64,000 nucleotides of DNA from JAVBLP01 sp031553505 (GTDB taxonomy: Bacteria > Elusimicrobiota > Endomicrobiia > Endomicrobiales > Endomicrobiaceae): NCBI GenBank assembly GCA_031553505.1, contig JAVBLP010000016.1, positions 1-64,000 on the forward strand, written 5' to 3'. The position numbers and the translations under genes are program-made. Below, one piece after another: positions 34,976 to 45,125 of the stretch. Numbering within the stretch: position 1 is the stretch's first letter; the number at the start of each line of letters is the position of its first letter. The notes below the pieces were generated by a model. That model saw nothing but the letters and a program-made list of their open reading frames with translations. It ran no database searches and had not been told where the DNA came from.

Positions 34976-36442
34976 ATGGAGATCAAATTGCTTAAAAAAA
35001 CTAAAGCGTCTTTTTTGAAAATACTTGTTTGCAGCGCTTTTATCCTTTCATTTTCCCAAGAATGCCTTTTTGCTGCAAATTCAGGCAGCAACGACCCTTT
35101 TTTAAGCCAGTGCATGAAGATAGCGGAATCCCGCGACAGAAAGCTTTTGGTAGCTTATGAGCAGATACAGCTTGCCGAAGTCAGGTCCGTAAGGGCAGCG
35201 AGGGCATTTTTTCCGCAGGTTATGGTACAGTACAGAAATTCCAAAGGTAAAACGGCTTTAAGTGACAATGACAGCGGCATAGTTACGGCTGACGAAGAGT
35301 ACAACTCAGAAGATTACGGAATAAAAGCTATGCAGACTATATATGAAGGCTATAAAACGAAAGGCACATACAAATACGAAAGAATGATGGTTGACGCAGC
35401 CAGGTACAATTACACAAAAACTCGCGAAGAACTCTTCACAAACATTAAACTCGCATACTACGAATACCTTACATTAAACCAGGAATATAAAGCCCTTGGC
35501 AAAGCTTTTGATATAGTGGAAAGGCTTTTGCTCAAGGTGAAAAATGAGTACAAAGCAAGGGCGATATCCGAACTTGACGTGGTGGAAGCGGAAAATTTCA
35601 GGGATAAAGTTTCTGATATGTATTCATCAGCCAGAATCAATCTTGATTATGCCACAAAAAAACTTATAGAAGTTGTCGGAATATACGATTTATCCGATAT
35701 AAACGCTAAAGCGTCTGACGAACTTCCGGATGACGTTGCCGAAATTACGTTTTCGCTTCAGGATTTGATGAGTTTTGTTTTAACCAATAACCTTGATGTG
35801 CAGACGTCTAAAGTGCAGGCGATGATGGCGGATATGAAAATAAGGATAAACCGCTCTAAAGTTATCCCGAAGTTTTATCTTGAAGGTTTTTACGGAAAAA
35901 GCGGCGAAGCCTTTACTTCCGAACCGTTGGAATTAACGACCGCGTGGAGCGTAGGCGCGAAGATGTCCTGGAGCCTGTGGGGCAACTCTTTTGAAGCCGG
36001 CTATGATACCGAAAGGACAGACCCGTCAACTATAGTTGACGCAAGCAAAAGGATAGATACTTCCACAATAGACCTGAAGCTTTCGCTTTTGGATGATATG
36101 GGTTATTTCGTGGACACCAAAGAAGGCGAAGTCAGTTTAAACCAGGCAAATGCCGATTATATGGACGTTTTAAAAGCCAGAAGGCTTGAGGCTGAAAAGG
36201 CGTATAATGATTATGTAAATTCGCTAAACAGCGCCCGTACTTACCGAAAAGAAGTAACTTTAAGGGAAAGAAAACTTGCGCTTATGAGAAAAAGAAACGA
36301 TTTATATGAAGTCCCTACCGTAAACTTGATGGAAGAATCGTGGAAATACGCGGAAGCTATTTCCGGATATATGAGGACTACTTACCAGAACCATGTTTCT
36401 GTAACTGAAATGGAAAGGCTCACTTTGATGCCTTTAAGATAA
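34976..36442 (+). CDS. TolC-family outer-membrane efflux protein
   Basis: The outer-membrane channel of a tripartite efflux pump. 488 residues with a signal peptide (LKILVCSAFILSFSQECLFA) ending near residue 36. Two tandem helical-barrel halves follow the OEP pattern, for example GYKTKGTYKYERMMVDAARYNY then LFTNIKLAYYEYLTLNQEYK, and late helices with RLEAEKAYNDYVNSLNSART. The ATG has no Shine-Dalgarno; an in-frame TTG four codons on is preceded by GGAG at good spacing and may be the real start. It is first in a four-gene operon with adaptor and two RND permeases. Confidence 0.87.
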   Translation: MEIKLLKKTKASFLKILVCSAFILSFSQECLFAANSGSNDPFLSQCMKIAESRDRKLLVAYEQIQLAEVRSVRAARAFFPQVMVQYRNSKGKTALSDNDSGIVTADEEYNSEDYGIKAMQTIYEGYKTKGTYKYERMMVDAARYNYTKTREELFTNIKLAYYEYLTLNQEYKALGKAFDIVERLLLKVKNEYKARAISELDVVEAENFRDKVSDMYSSARINLDYATKKLIEVVGIYDLSDINAKASDELPDDVAEITFSLQDLMSFVLTNNLDVQTSKVQAMMADMKIRINRSKVIPKFYLEGFYGKSGEAFTSEPLELTTAWSVGAKMSWSLWGNSFEAGYDTERTDPSTIVDASKRIDTSTIDLKLSLLDDMGYFVDTKEGEVSLNQANADYMDVLKARRLEAEKAYNDYVNSLNSARTYRKEVTLRERKLALMRKRNDLYEVPTVNLMEESWKYAEAISGYMRTTYQNHVSVTEMERLTLMPLR

Positions 36443-36451
36443 CGGAGGCGT

Positions 36452-37696
36452 ATGAAAAATTTTATCGAGAAAGTTAAAAACTACTATTTTTTGCTGAAAG
36501 ACAATATAACGCATAAGATTGAGACTTATAAAGCGCAGTCGCCTGAGCGCTTTAAAAAGATGCTTTTTATCATTGCCACGGCAATGGTGCTTATTTTTGC
36601 AAGCATAATCATATATGCTTTATTTTTCGGCAAGAAAGCGCAGGTAGAAGAAAAAAAAGATTATATCAACGTTAAAACCATACGCGTTAAAAAACAGGAT
36701 TATACCGATAAATACACTGTGATGGGGTCAATTAAAGGCGCGATTGAAAATGATATGCGTTTTGAAATAGAAGGGCAGCTTGCTATGTATAACTATAAAG
36801 AAGGTGCGAAGATACAAAAAGGCAAAAATATTTGCTCGCTTGACCCGAAAGACGCTTTAACAAAAGCCGACTACGCGCAAAGCAAGTACAGGAGCGAGCA
36901 GTCCGCGTATTTGTCAGCGAAAGAAAGATATAAAACTTATGAAGAAATGTTCAATATGAAAGCTTTAGCTGAAAGCAAGCTTTATGAGGCGAAATTTGAA
37001 ATACAGTCTACCGAAGCCCGTGTTAAAGCCGCGTTGTCCGAGCTTGAACTTGCCCAGTCAAACCTTAAAAAAACAAACCTTGCCGCGCCAAGCGACGGCA
37101 TACTTGCCGAAATAATAATTAAACCCGGAGAATACGTTACCCCGCAGGACGTTGTCTGCAAATTCATAAGCGACCAGGGCACAAACCTTGAAGTCGATAT
37201 TCCTGAAAAAGACGTGCAAAAGCTTGCCATCAGCCAAAAAGCCAAAATTTCGAGTGACTCTTATCCCGACAGGGAGTTTGACGGCACGGTTACCGAAATC
37301 GCGCCTGTCGTAAGGGAAAGGACAAGGACATCTTTAGTTAAAATAAGCGTTGAAAATAATGAAGGTTTGCTGCGTTCCGGCATGTTTGCAAGAGCGGTTA
37401 TTTTCCTCAGGGAGCTTAAAAACGTAGTTCTTGTGCCTTCCGACAGCATAGTATCGCTTAACAATACTACATTCCTTGTTCCGGTAATTATGCCTGATAT
37501 GCAGCCGGGCGAAGGCACGGTGCAAATGAGGCCCTGCGTAGTAGGCGATAAAGTAGGCGACAAAACAGTCATACTTGAAGGGCTTAATATGGGTGAACTT
37601 GTAGTCGCGGAAACGCAAGGGCAGCTTTCCGACGGCGTCAAAGTAAAATTTTTAGAAATGGCTGAAGAAGAAGCTCCCGTTCCGGTTGAATACTAA
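36452..37696 (+). CDS. RND efflux periplasmic adaptor (membrane fusion) protein
   Basis: A 414-residue HlyD/AcrA-type adaptor linking the RND permease to the TolC-like channel. A cytoplasmic basic N-terminus precedes one anchor helix (MLFIIATAMVLIFASIIIYA, about residues 37-56). The barrel-sandwich half follows (FEIEGQLAMYNYKEGAKIQK), then an alpha-hairpin with heptads (about 130-205), the second lipoyl half (APSDGILAEIIIKPGEYV) and a beta-barrel domain (DGTVTEIAPVV). It has a GGAGG ribosome-binding site nine bases after the TolC gene. It is anchored rather than lipid-modified. Confidence 0.93.
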   Translation: MKNFIEKVKNYYFLLKDNITHKIETYKAQSPERFKKMLFIIATAMVLIFASIIIYALFFGKKAQVEEKKDYINVKTIRVKKQDYTDKYTVMGSIKGAIENDMRFEIEGQLAMYNYKEGAKIQKGKNICSLDPKDALTKADYAQSKYRSEQSAYLSAKERYKTYEEMFNMKALAESKLYEAKFEIQSTEARVKAALSELELAQSNLKKTNLAAPSDGILAEIIIKPGEYVTPQDVVCKFISDQGTNLEVDIPEKDVQKLAISQKAKISSDSYPDREFDGTVTEIAPVVRERTRTSLVKISVENNEGLLRSGMFARAVIFLRELKNVVLVPSDSIVSLNNTTFLVPVIMPDMQPGEGTVQMRPCVVGDKVGDKTVILEGLNMGELVVAETQGQLSDGVKVKFLEMAEEEAPVPVEY

Positions 37697-37736
37697 TCCG
37701 CCATCGGACAGTTTTTGTTAAAAGCGCTCAAAAACA

Positions 37737-40700
37737 ATGATAATTGATATAGGTATAAAGAAGCCGGTAACAACTCTGATGATAGTGTTTGCCCTGATTA
37801 TGTTTTCTGGGATCATGGGCACAAGAATACCCGTCGAATTAAACCCAAGCACACAGACCGGAATGGTAAGCGTAATAACGAGGCTGCGCGGAGGCGTCGC
37901 AGCCACTGAAGTGGAAAAGTACGTTACGCGCCCGCTTGAAGAAGTTTTTTCCGAACTCAGCGGACTTAAAGAGATGATTTCATCTTCAAAAGAGTCCGAA
38001 TCCAACATAATGATGACTTTTCATTATGGCATAGATACGGATTTTATAGTTATAGATATCCGCGAAAAACTTGCCCTTGTAAAACATATTCTGCCTAAAG
38101 AAACCGAAAAACCAATTATCGCCCGCTTTGAACAATCCGATTCGCCGATTATGATAATCGCGCTAAGCTCGGAAAAGTTTTCGCCGGAGCAGTTGAGGGA
38201 AATCGCTGAAGAACAGATAAAAGATAAAATTATGCGCGTTTTAGGCGTGGCCAATATAGAAATCGGCGGCGGGCGCGAGCGAAAACTGCTTATAGAAATA
38301 GACAATTCCAAACTGATAGCGTACGGGCTGCCCATTCTTGAAGTCGTCCAAAAAATAAACCTTTCGAACATATCCATATCTGCCGGCGAAATTGATGAAA
38401 ACAGCAAAAATTATGTTATCAGGGCGACCGGCGAATATAATAATATCGAAGAAATCGCAAATACCGGCATAGCCATTACCCCGTCCGGCTCAATTATACG
38501 CATCGGCGATATCGCCACGGTTAAAGATTCGTATTACGAACCTACTTCGTTTTCAAGATTGAATATCCAGCCGGTTGTTTCTTTATATATTCAAAAAGAA
38601 TCAACCGCTAACACAATAAGCACCGCTAACGAAGCTTTAAAGGTTTTAGATAAGCTTAAGGAGACGCTTGACCCTACTATCGCCGTTACAGTAGTAAAAA
38701 ATGATGCGGAGTATATAAGCAAAGCAATTTACTCACTTTGCGAAGCGCTTGTAGTAGGCGCGCTTCTGCTTGCCGGTATTTTGTTTTTATTCATGAAAAA
38801 CCTCAGAAATATTGCCATAGTCGGCACAACGCTTCCGCTCAGCCTTTTCATATCGATTTTGCTGATGTATTTTACCAAGCAGACTTTTAACGTTATGACC
38901 TTAAGCGGCCTTGCCATGGGAATGGCAAACGTTATGGATAATGCCATAGTCGTTATTGAAAATATATCTTTCCATCATCACAGAAAAACCTTTAAAACCA
39001 AAGAAGAGCTTGTCATAAAAGGCACGGCGGAACTCTGGCAGCCGATTTTTGCTTCAACTGTTACAACTATAGTCGTGTTTTTACCGCTTGTTTTTTTGGA
39101 TCCGGAAATCCGCCAGCTTTACCTTCCTTTCGGCTTGACTATAACTTTCGCGCTTATAGCTTCGCTTATAAGCACTATGATTTTCATTCCGCCGCAGATT
39201 TTCAGGTGGCAGAATAACTTTGAGCTGGAATTTCAAAGCTGGTACATGAAGGTCAGGCACATATACGGAAAGGCTTTAAAATTTGTTTTCAAACGGCAGA
39301 CATTTGTATGGCTCTTTGTTTTGGGGCTTTTTGTGGCTTCGGTATTTATCTTAAAAGGCAGAGATTCGGAATTTTTAGATTCCGGCGACGTTAACACGTT
39401 CAGGCTTGGTCTGCAGTTTCCTCCCGCTACGCGCATAGAGACATCAAACGAAGTGGTTAAAAAGATTGAAGAAAAACTTATGTCTTACAGCGATGATGTC
39501 GAAAGGGTTTCGTCTAAAGTTGAAAAGCTGCATACGTTTATTGAAGTGAAAGTTTACAGAAACGCCGAATATTTTAAAGAGCAGTTCAAAAAAGATAATA
39601 CCGACAGCAAGGATTTTGATAAGTTCAGCCCGGCGTTTGCTTATTACCAGGATTCAAACATTTCCGGCACAAAAGAAATGTTCGTGGATTTTTACGGGCA
39701 GGATTATGACACTTTAAAAGAGCTCGCTTTTGCTTCTTCCGGAAGGCTGCAGCAGGTTAAAGGGCTGACTGACGTAAAAATAAGGATGAGGGAAGACGAA
39801 CCTGAAATTAACCTTTTTGTGGATAACCACAGGCTTGCCGCTTTCGGGCTTACCGCGTATTATTTCGGCAATACTCTGCACTGCCAGCTCAGGGGGCTGA
39901 TAGCGACATATTACCGAACCGAAGGAAAGCAGATTGAAACAATCGCAAGGCTTGTTCCGGGAAGCGTAAATAACATAAACGACGTATTGTTTTTATCGCT
40001 TCTAAACCAGAGGAAAGAAACTGTGCGCGTAGGTCAGGTTGCGCGCGCCGAAGAAGTAAAATCCACGCAGGAAATATGGCATAAAAATAAAAAACGTTTC
40101 ATACAGATAAGCGCTAACAGGGCAAAAGTAGGTTTGACAACGGCGGCGGAAAACATAAACGCGGCTCTAAAAGGAGTCGCTTTCCCGAAAGATTACTCGT
40201 TTAAAATTTCCGGCGATTACGAAAAAACCGTTGAAAACGGCAGCCAGTTTATACTTGCCGTTATTCTTACCGTAATTTTGATATTTTTTGTGCTTGCCTC
40301 CATTTTTGAATCTTACAAACAGCCGTTTTTAATTATGTGCGCGCTGCCGTTAAGCATTATAGGCGTGTCTTTTTCGCTTTTAATTTTTAACAAACCCATA
40401 AGCCTCGGGGTGTGGATAGGCATCATGATACTTTTCGGCTCCATCGTGTACGGTTCGATTATTATTGTCGATAAAATCAACCAGAGGCGCGTAGGCAGAA
40501 AAAATATTTTAAGGGTTATATTTGAATCCTGCAAAGAAAGGTTAAGGCCGGAACTTATAACTTTCCTTATGAAAACGCTCGGCCTTTTGCCGATGGTTTT
40601 AAGCCGCGACGAAGCCGCGACTATGTGGCGCTCTCTCGGGCTAACGGTGCTTTGCGGTACGGTTACGGGAACAATGCTTACGCTTTTGATAATACCAACG

Positions 40701-40904
40701 GCGTACTACCTTATGGAAAACCCTAAAAAAAGTTTTAGCGGCATATTAAACAATTTAAAGATATTTGGTAAACTTTTGGATATCGCGAAAAAACCAGGCG
40801 TTAAAAAGATTAAGGATGCTACGCTTAAAAAATTGCCGAAATCTCCGGATTTTGAGCTGCCCAAAAGGGAAACATCGCCCAAAATACCGAAAATGAAAAT
40901 ATAA
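37737..40904 (+). CDS. RND-family efflux permease, first of two (variant TM10)
   Basis: A 1055-residue AcrB-like inner-membrane permease with twelve helices and two large periplasmic loops. The N-terminus (IKKPVTTLMIVFALIMFSG) and GTRIPVELNPSTQTG are typical. Helix 4 carries the proton-relay Asp at 401 in VMDNAIVVIEN. Where AcrB has Lys 940 in helix 10, and many relatives have Asn-Asn, this protein has VYGSIIIVD, with Tyr and Gly. Helix 11 is also divergent. With a second, more canonical RND permease next door, it may be one subunit of a mixed trimer as in MdtBC. It has a charged C-terminal tail of about 60 residues. No Shine-Dalgarno is evident at the start. Confidence 0.92.
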   Translation: MIIDIGIKKPVTTLMIVFALIMFSGIMGTRIPVELNPSTQTGMVSVITRLRGGVAATEVEKYVTRPLEEVFSELSGLKEMISSSKESESNIMMTFHYGIDTDFIVIDIREKLALVKHILPKETEKPIIARFEQSDSPIMIIALSSEKFSPEQLREIAEEQIKDKIMRVLGVANIEIGGGRERKLLIEIDNSKLIAYGLPILEVVQKINLSNISISAGEIDENSKNYVIRATGEYNNIEEIANTGIAITPSGSIIRIGDIATVKDSYYEPTSFSRLNIQPVVSLYIQKESTANTISTANEALKVLDKLKETLDPTIAVTVVKNDAEYISKAIYSLCEALVVGALLLAGILFLFMKNLRNIAIVGTTLPLSLFISILLMYFTKQTFNVMTLSGLAMGMANVMDNAIVVIENISFHHHRKTFKTKEELVIKGTAELWQPIFASTVTTIVVFLPLVFLDPEIRQLYLPFGLTITFALIASLISTMIFIPPQIFRWQNNFELEFQSWYMKVRHIYGKALKFVFKRQTFVWLFVLGLFVASVFILKGRDSEFLDSGDVNTFRLGLQFPPATRIETSNEVVKKIEEKLMSYSDDVERVSSKVEKLHTFIEVKVYRNAEYFKEQFKKDNTDSKDFDKFSPAFAYYQDSNISGTKEMFVDFYGQDYDTLKELAFASSGRLQQVKGLTDVKIRMREDEPEINLFVDNHRLAAFGLTAYYFGNTLHCQLRGLIATYYRTEGKQIETIARLVPGSVNNINDVLFLSLLNQRKETVRVGQVARAEEVKSTQEIWHKNKKRFIQISANRAKVGLTTAAENINAALKGVAFPKDYSFKISGDYEKTVENGSQFILAVILTVILIFFVLASIFESYKQPFLIMCALPLSIIGVSFSLLIFNKPISLGVWIGIMILFGSIVYGSIIIVDKINQRRVGRKNILRVIFESCKERLRPELITFLMKTLGLLPMVLSRDEAATMWRSLGLTVLCGTVTGTMLTLLIIPTAYYLMENPKKSFSGILNNLKIFGKLLDIAKKPGVKKIKDATLKKLPKSPDFELPKRETSPKIPKMKI

Positions 40905-40919
40905 TTTTGAGAGAAAACA

Positions 40920-43900
40920 ATGAGCATTTTAAGATTACCCGTTGACAGGCCGGTTACGACAATAATGATTTTTTTATCCATCGGGCTTCTGGGGCTTATA
41001 TCCTACACAAGGATACCCCAGGAACTTTTCCCTTCAATGGAATACCCGCAAATAACCATCGTTACCAAATACGAAGGCGCGGGCCCCGAAGAAGCGGAAA
41101 AACTAATAAGCAGGATGGTTGAAGAAACCGCCGGAACCGTTAAAAATATCAAAAGAGTGTCTTCAAATTCGAAAGAAGGCGTTTCCGTTGTGACTTGTGA
41201 GTTCAGATGGGGAACCAATATGGACTTTGCCGCGATGGAAGTGCGCGAAAAGATAGATTTGATAAAAGAATCTCTGCCCAGAGACGCCCTTGAACCCGTT
41301 GTGCTGAAGTATAACCCGACGCAGGTAGAAGCGATGATTTTGTCCGTAAGCTATAAAAACGGCGATTCTTCCGCGCAGAGAATGGCAGATTTAAGGCAGA
41401 CGGCAAAGAAAAACATTAAAGACGAACTTGAAAGGCTTGAAGGCGTAGCCAAAGTAGAGCTCAGGGGCGGCGAAGAAAAAGAAGTCCTTGTTGAAATCGA
41501 TAAAGGCAGGCTTCTTGCCAACCAGGTTTCGATAACCGAAATTATTACGTCTTTGCAGAACGCGAACATAACTTACCCGGCCGGCACGATTAAAGAAGAT
41601 AAACACGAATATCTTGTAAAAACCGTGGGCGAATTCCAAAGCATAGATGACGTTGCCGCGCTTTCCTTCGGAAAAATAGATTATAATATTAACCGTCCGA
41701 TGACCACTCGAAGAGTGAGAAATCAGCCGCAGGAAACCGGCGATAAAATTGTTTTTTTAAGGGATATAGCCGATGTAAAAGAAGCGTTAAAAGATAAAAA
41801 AGGTTATTCTCGCTATAACGGCCATGAAAATATATCGGTCGGCATTTACCAACAGTCCGGCTCAAACCTCATAAACCTTTCAAAAGAAGTCCGCAAAAAA
41901 CTTAAAGACATTGAAGATAAAATACCCGATGACGTGGAAATTTTGGTAACTTCCGACCAGTCTGACTTTATTAAAGAGTCGCTTGCGAATCTCTATTCAA
42001 GCGGTATTCAGGGCATACTTTTGTCGTTTATCCTTCTCTACTTCTTTATGAGAAGTTTTATGGCTTCCACAATAATAAATATCGCTATACCTGTTGCGCT
42101 ATGCACGACTTTAAGCTTAATGTATTTCGGCGATATTTCGATTAACACCATGTCTTTGGGCGGCCTTACGGTGGGTATCGGCATGGTTGTCGACAACTCA
42201 AATATGGTGCTGGAAAATATCTTAATGCAGTATCATAAGTACAAGGCGGGGGACAAAAAAGAGTCTATTTACACGGCTACAAAAAGTTTACTGCCTCCCG
42301 TTCTCAGCGCGACTTTTACTTCGGTAGCCATTTTTATCCCTTTTGTTTTCGTAGCCGGCATGATAGGTCAGCTTTTTAAGCAGCTTGCGCTTACAATAAC
42401 GTTTTCTTTGCTTTCATCGATATTCGCGGCGCTCTTTTTGGTTCCGCGCCTTGCTTTAAGCGCTGATTTAAGCAAACAGTCTATCACCGCGGGCATGAAT
42501 GTAATAAATAAGTACTTTACGCCTGTTTTCAAGAAGGCCTTAGACTGGCGGATGGGCAAGGTAAGCCTTGCGGTGCTTATATATATTGTTATAGGTGCTA
42601 TCTGTTTTGCTCTTATACCGAAAGAGTTTATGCCAAAAGTTGATGAAAGAAGGTTTGTTTTGAATATGACAATGCCTCCCGACACGCCGCTTGAAATTAC
42701 GAACAATACGGCAAAAAGGATAGAAAAGCTTATTTCCGGTTATGAAGAGATAAGGGATGTCACCGTAAGCGTTGGTTCTACGGGCGATGATTCCGGCGTT
42801 GCTGCGATAGAATCGTTAGGCACTTATCAGGCAAGGATAATCGGCAGGCTTAAAAGCAAGCAAGACAGCCCGAATAACCTGTCAACGGATGAATTTGTTG
42901 CCAATATTTCAAATGAAATAAGGAAATGGAACATAAAAGGCATTGATACGGAATTTATGACGCAGCAGGGGCTTTTCGGCTCGGGCGTAGGCGCTTCATC
43001 GGGGCTTATGATTGAAATAAGGGGAAAAGATTTAAAGGTTTTAAAGCGTTCGGCTGATGAAATAAGAAAGATAATGGATGCAATGCCGCAATTTTACGGT
43101 ATAAAACTTGATCCCCCGGACGAAGTCCCGGAACTCAGGCTTACCATAGACAGGGAAAGGGCTTCGATGTACGGGCTTTCCGCGCAGGACATTTCCGCGA
43201 TGACTCTTGCGGCAATTAAAGGTTTTGTCGCCACAAAGCTTAAAATGAAAGACGATGAAATGGATATACGGGTCAGAATGCGCCCCGAAGACCGCGACAG
43301 GCTTGAAAAAGTTATGGAAATGACGGCTTACTCCCCGTGGGGTATAACAATACAGCTTAAACAGATAGCAAAAGGGACTTTTGTAAGGACTCTTCCGGCA
43401 ATTAAAAGGATAGAAGGCGAAAGAACGTATTTGCTTTCGGCAAATGTAAGGGGCAACTTTACCAAAGCGATTACCTCAATAGAAGAGATTTTAAACGACA
43501 GATACAATAATGATGACGTGCACTGCGTAATTTCCGGCGAAATGCTTGCCATGAAGGAAGCGCTTTCGCAGATTTCTTTCGCGCTTATTTTGGGCGTTAT
43601 TATCATTTTTATGATTCTTGCTTCAGAATTTGAATCTTTATTTCAGCCCATGATAGTTATGGTTGCGGTACCGCTTGGCGTAATCGGCGCGCTGTTTTCG
43701 CTTTTTATAACCGGGCAGTCGATAAACGCTATTTCGATGCTGGGGTTTATAATGCTTGTAGGAAACGTTACAAATATATCTATTTTGCTTGTGGACAGGT
43801 TTAATATTATGTATGAACGGGAAACCAAACTTAACGGCGGTAAAAAACTCGATATTTTAAAGCTTAAAAAGAATGTTATTGAGGTTACCGTAAACCATAT

Positions 43901-44162
43901 ACGCCCCATAACCATGACAACTTTAACCACGATAACTGGTTTGCTGCCTCTTGCGATAGGTTTCGGCGGCAAAGAAACTACCAACCAGCCTATGGCTATA
44001 GCCGTTGTGGGCGGTTTAGCTTTCGCTCTTGTCCTTGCTTTGATTTTTGTGCCATATGTTTACCTTGTAACCAAAGGCATGAGAAACAGTAAGGATGAAG
44101 AACTGCTTGTCCCGCTTTTTGCGGTAAAACCGGCAGAAAACGAAAGCCCCGTTACAAGGTAA
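40920..44162 (+). CDS. RND-family efflux permease, second of two
   Basis: A 1080-residue AcrB/HAE1-like permease. The first helix region (LPVDRPVTTIMIFLSIGLLG) is followed by RIPQELFPSMEYPQITI. Helix 4 has MVVDNSNMVLEN with the relay Asp. Helix 10 has GNVTNISILLVD, with the usual Asn. Helix 11 is RPITMTTLTTITGLLPLA, the canonical form. It starts 15 bases after the first permease gene. Together with the adaptor and the TolC-like gene it forms a complete tripartite exporter with two non-identical permeases. Substrates are unknown. Confidence 0.94.
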   Translation: MSILRLPVDRPVTTIMIFLSIGLLGLISYTRIPQELFPSMEYPQITIVTKYEGAGPEEAEKLISRMVEETAGTVKNIKRVSSNSKEGVSVVTCEFRWGTNMDFAAMEVREKIDLIKESLPRDALEPVVLKYNPTQVEAMILSVSYKNGDSSAQRMADLRQTAKKNIKDELERLEGVAKVELRGGEEKEVLVEIDKGRLLANQVSITEIITSLQNANITYPAGTIKEDKHEYLVKTVGEFQSIDDVAALSFGKIDYNINRPMTTRRVRNQPQETGDKIVFLRDIADVKEALKDKKGYSRYNGHENISVGIYQQSGSNLINLSKEVRKKLKDIEDKIPDDVEILVTSDQSDFIKESLANLYSSGIQGILLSFILLYFFMRSFMASTIINIAIPVALCTTLSLMYFGDISINTMSLGGLTVGIGMVVDNSNMVLENILMQYHKYKAGDKKESIYTATKSLLPPVLSATFTSVAIFIPFVFVAGMIGQLFKQLALTITFSLLSSIFAALFLVPRLALSADLSKQSITAGMNVINKYFTPVFKKALDWRMGKVSLAVLIYIVIGAICFALIPKEFMPKVDERRFVLNMTMPPDTPLEITNNTAKRIEKLISGYEEIRDVTVSVGSTGDDSGVAAIESLGTYQARIIGRLKSKQDSPNNLSTDEFVANISNEIRKWNIKGIDTEFMTQQGLFGSGVGASSGLMIEIRGKDLKVLKRSADEIRKIMDAMPQFYGIKLDPPDEVPELRLTIDRERASMYGLSAQDISAMTLAAIKGFVATKLKMKDDEMDIRVRMRPEDRDRLEKVMEMTAYSPWGITIQLKQIAKGTFVRTLPAIKRIEGERTYLLSANVRGNFTKAITSIEEILNDRYNNDDVHCVISGEMLAMKEALSQISFALILGVIIIFMILASEFESLFQPMIVMVAVPLGVIGALFSLFITGQSINAISMLGFIMLVGNVTNISILLVDRFNIMYERETKLNGGKKLDILKLKKNVIEVTVNHIRPITMTTLTTITGLLPLAIGFGGKETTNQPMAIAVVGGLAFALVLALIFVPYVYLVTKGMRNSKDEELLVPLFAVKPAENESPVTR

Positions 44163-44170
44163 AATCCTGT

Positions 44171-44199
44171 TTGCAAAAGAATAAAAAGTTTTGTATAAC
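44171..44199 (+). promoter_or_regulatory. Sigma-70 promoter of the rpsF-ssb-rpsR-rplI operon
   Basis: TTGCAA, 17-base spacer, TATAAC, placing the start site near 44206 and giving an rpsF leader of about 85 bases. Confidence 0.65.
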
Positions 44200-44242
44200 A
44201 ATAAACCTGTAACTTTGCTTTATGCACAGACATAAGGCTCAG

Positions 44243-44267
44243 CCCTTTCAACCGAAGGTTTAAAGGG
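44243..44267 (+). promoter_or_regulatory. rpsF leader hairpin, candidate S6:S18 autoregulatory site
   Basis: CCCTTT pairs with AAAGGG around an inner AACC-GAA-GGTT hairpin, so the leader folds into one helix with a small interruption. It contains CCG as in known S6:S18-binding leaders. It lies between the promoter and the AAAGGAGG ribosome-binding site of rpsF, where bound S6:S18 could repress translation. The match is by layout and CCG only. Confidence 0.4.
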
Positions 44268-44291
44268 AAATCCAGAAAGGAGGTGTAAAGA

Positions 44292-44675
44292 ATGAACTAC
44301 GAAAGCACATTTATTTGTTCTCCAGAATTGCCCACAGAGAAAGTTGAAGAACTTACCTCAAAAGTGACAAAAATCATTGAAGGCGCAAACGGGACCGTGA
44401 AAACAGTCCAGCAGCTCGGCAAAAAAAGGCTTGCTTACCCTATCAACAAATTCCGCGAAGGAAGTTATGTTTATATGGAGTTGAGCGGCAGCGGTGAGAT
44501 GGTTAACGCGATTGAAAGCTTTTTTAAGCTTAATGACGGAGTCATAAGATTCCTTACCATTAAAGTTGAAAAAAAGAAAAAAGTTGCCGCGAAACCCGCA
44601 AAAGCAGCTGCTCCAGCGGCGGCTCCGGAGGTAAACAATGAACCAGCAACAGCAGAACAGTCTCCGCTTGCCTGA
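44292..44675 (+). CDS. rpsF: 30S ribosomal protein S6
   Basis: A small-subunit protein that pairs with S18 on the 16S rRNA platform. 127 residues: YESTFICSPELPTEKVEEL at the N-terminus and QQLGKKRLAYPINKFREGSY mid-protein are family hallmarks. The C-terminal 30 residues are an Ala/Lys/Pro-rich extension (KKKKVAAKPAKAAAPAA). It has a strong AAAGGAGG ribosome-binding site. The tail overlaps the first 38 bases of ssb. Confidence 0.97.
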   Translation: MNYESTFICSPELPTEKVEELTSKVTKIIEGANGTVKTVQQLGKKRLAYPINKFREGSYVYMELSGSGEMVNAIESFFKLNDGVIRFLTIKVEKKKKVAAKPAKAAAPAAAPEVNNEPATAEQSPLA

Positions 44676-45108
44676 GCAAAACAATGTTATGCTCGTAGGC
44701 AGGCTTACCCGTGACCCTGAATTAAGGCGCACAGGTACCGGAAAAGCAGTTTGTTCTTTTGATATAGCGATTGGAAGAAGATTTAAAGACCAGGCAACGG
44801 GCGAATGGAAAGACGCCGACCCAACTTTTGTACCTATTATAGTATGGGGCGACCAGGCCGAAAGATGCGGAGAACGCTTGAAAAAAGGCGTTCCGGTGCA
44901 TGTAGAAGGCAGGCTCCAGACAAATAAGTGGGAAGGAAGCGACGGCGCTAAAAGAAGCCGCCTTGAAGTTATAGCTTCAAGAGTGCAGTTCCTGTCAGCC
45001 GCCTCTAAGCAGTCAAATGCTATAGGCGCAAGAACTTCGGATGAAGCACCGGTTCAGGAAGACACTTCCTATGCTGCCGGGGATGATGACGAAGATATAC
45101 CGTTTTAA
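44638..45108 (+). CDS. ssb: Single-stranded DNA-binding protein
   Basis: A 156-residue SSB. The OB fold spans about residues 14-115 ([18 protein letters not shown], then [15 protein letters not shown] and [15 protein letters not shown]). A short flexible linker leads to the acidic C-terminal tip DDDEDIPF, which recruits replication and repair proteins. It starts inside the end of rpsF with GGAGG just upstream, and sits between rpsF and rpsR as in many bacteria. Confidence 0.97.
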   Translation: MNQQQQNSLRLPEQNNVMLVGRLTRDPELRRTGTGKAVCSFDIAIGRRFKDQATGEWKDADPTFVPIIVWGDQAERCGERLKKGVPVHVEGRLQTNKWEGSDGAKRSRLEVIASRVQFLSAASKQSNAIGARTSDEAPVQEDTSYAAGDDDEDIPF

Positions 45109-45125
45109 ACGTTCGGAGGAAAAAA

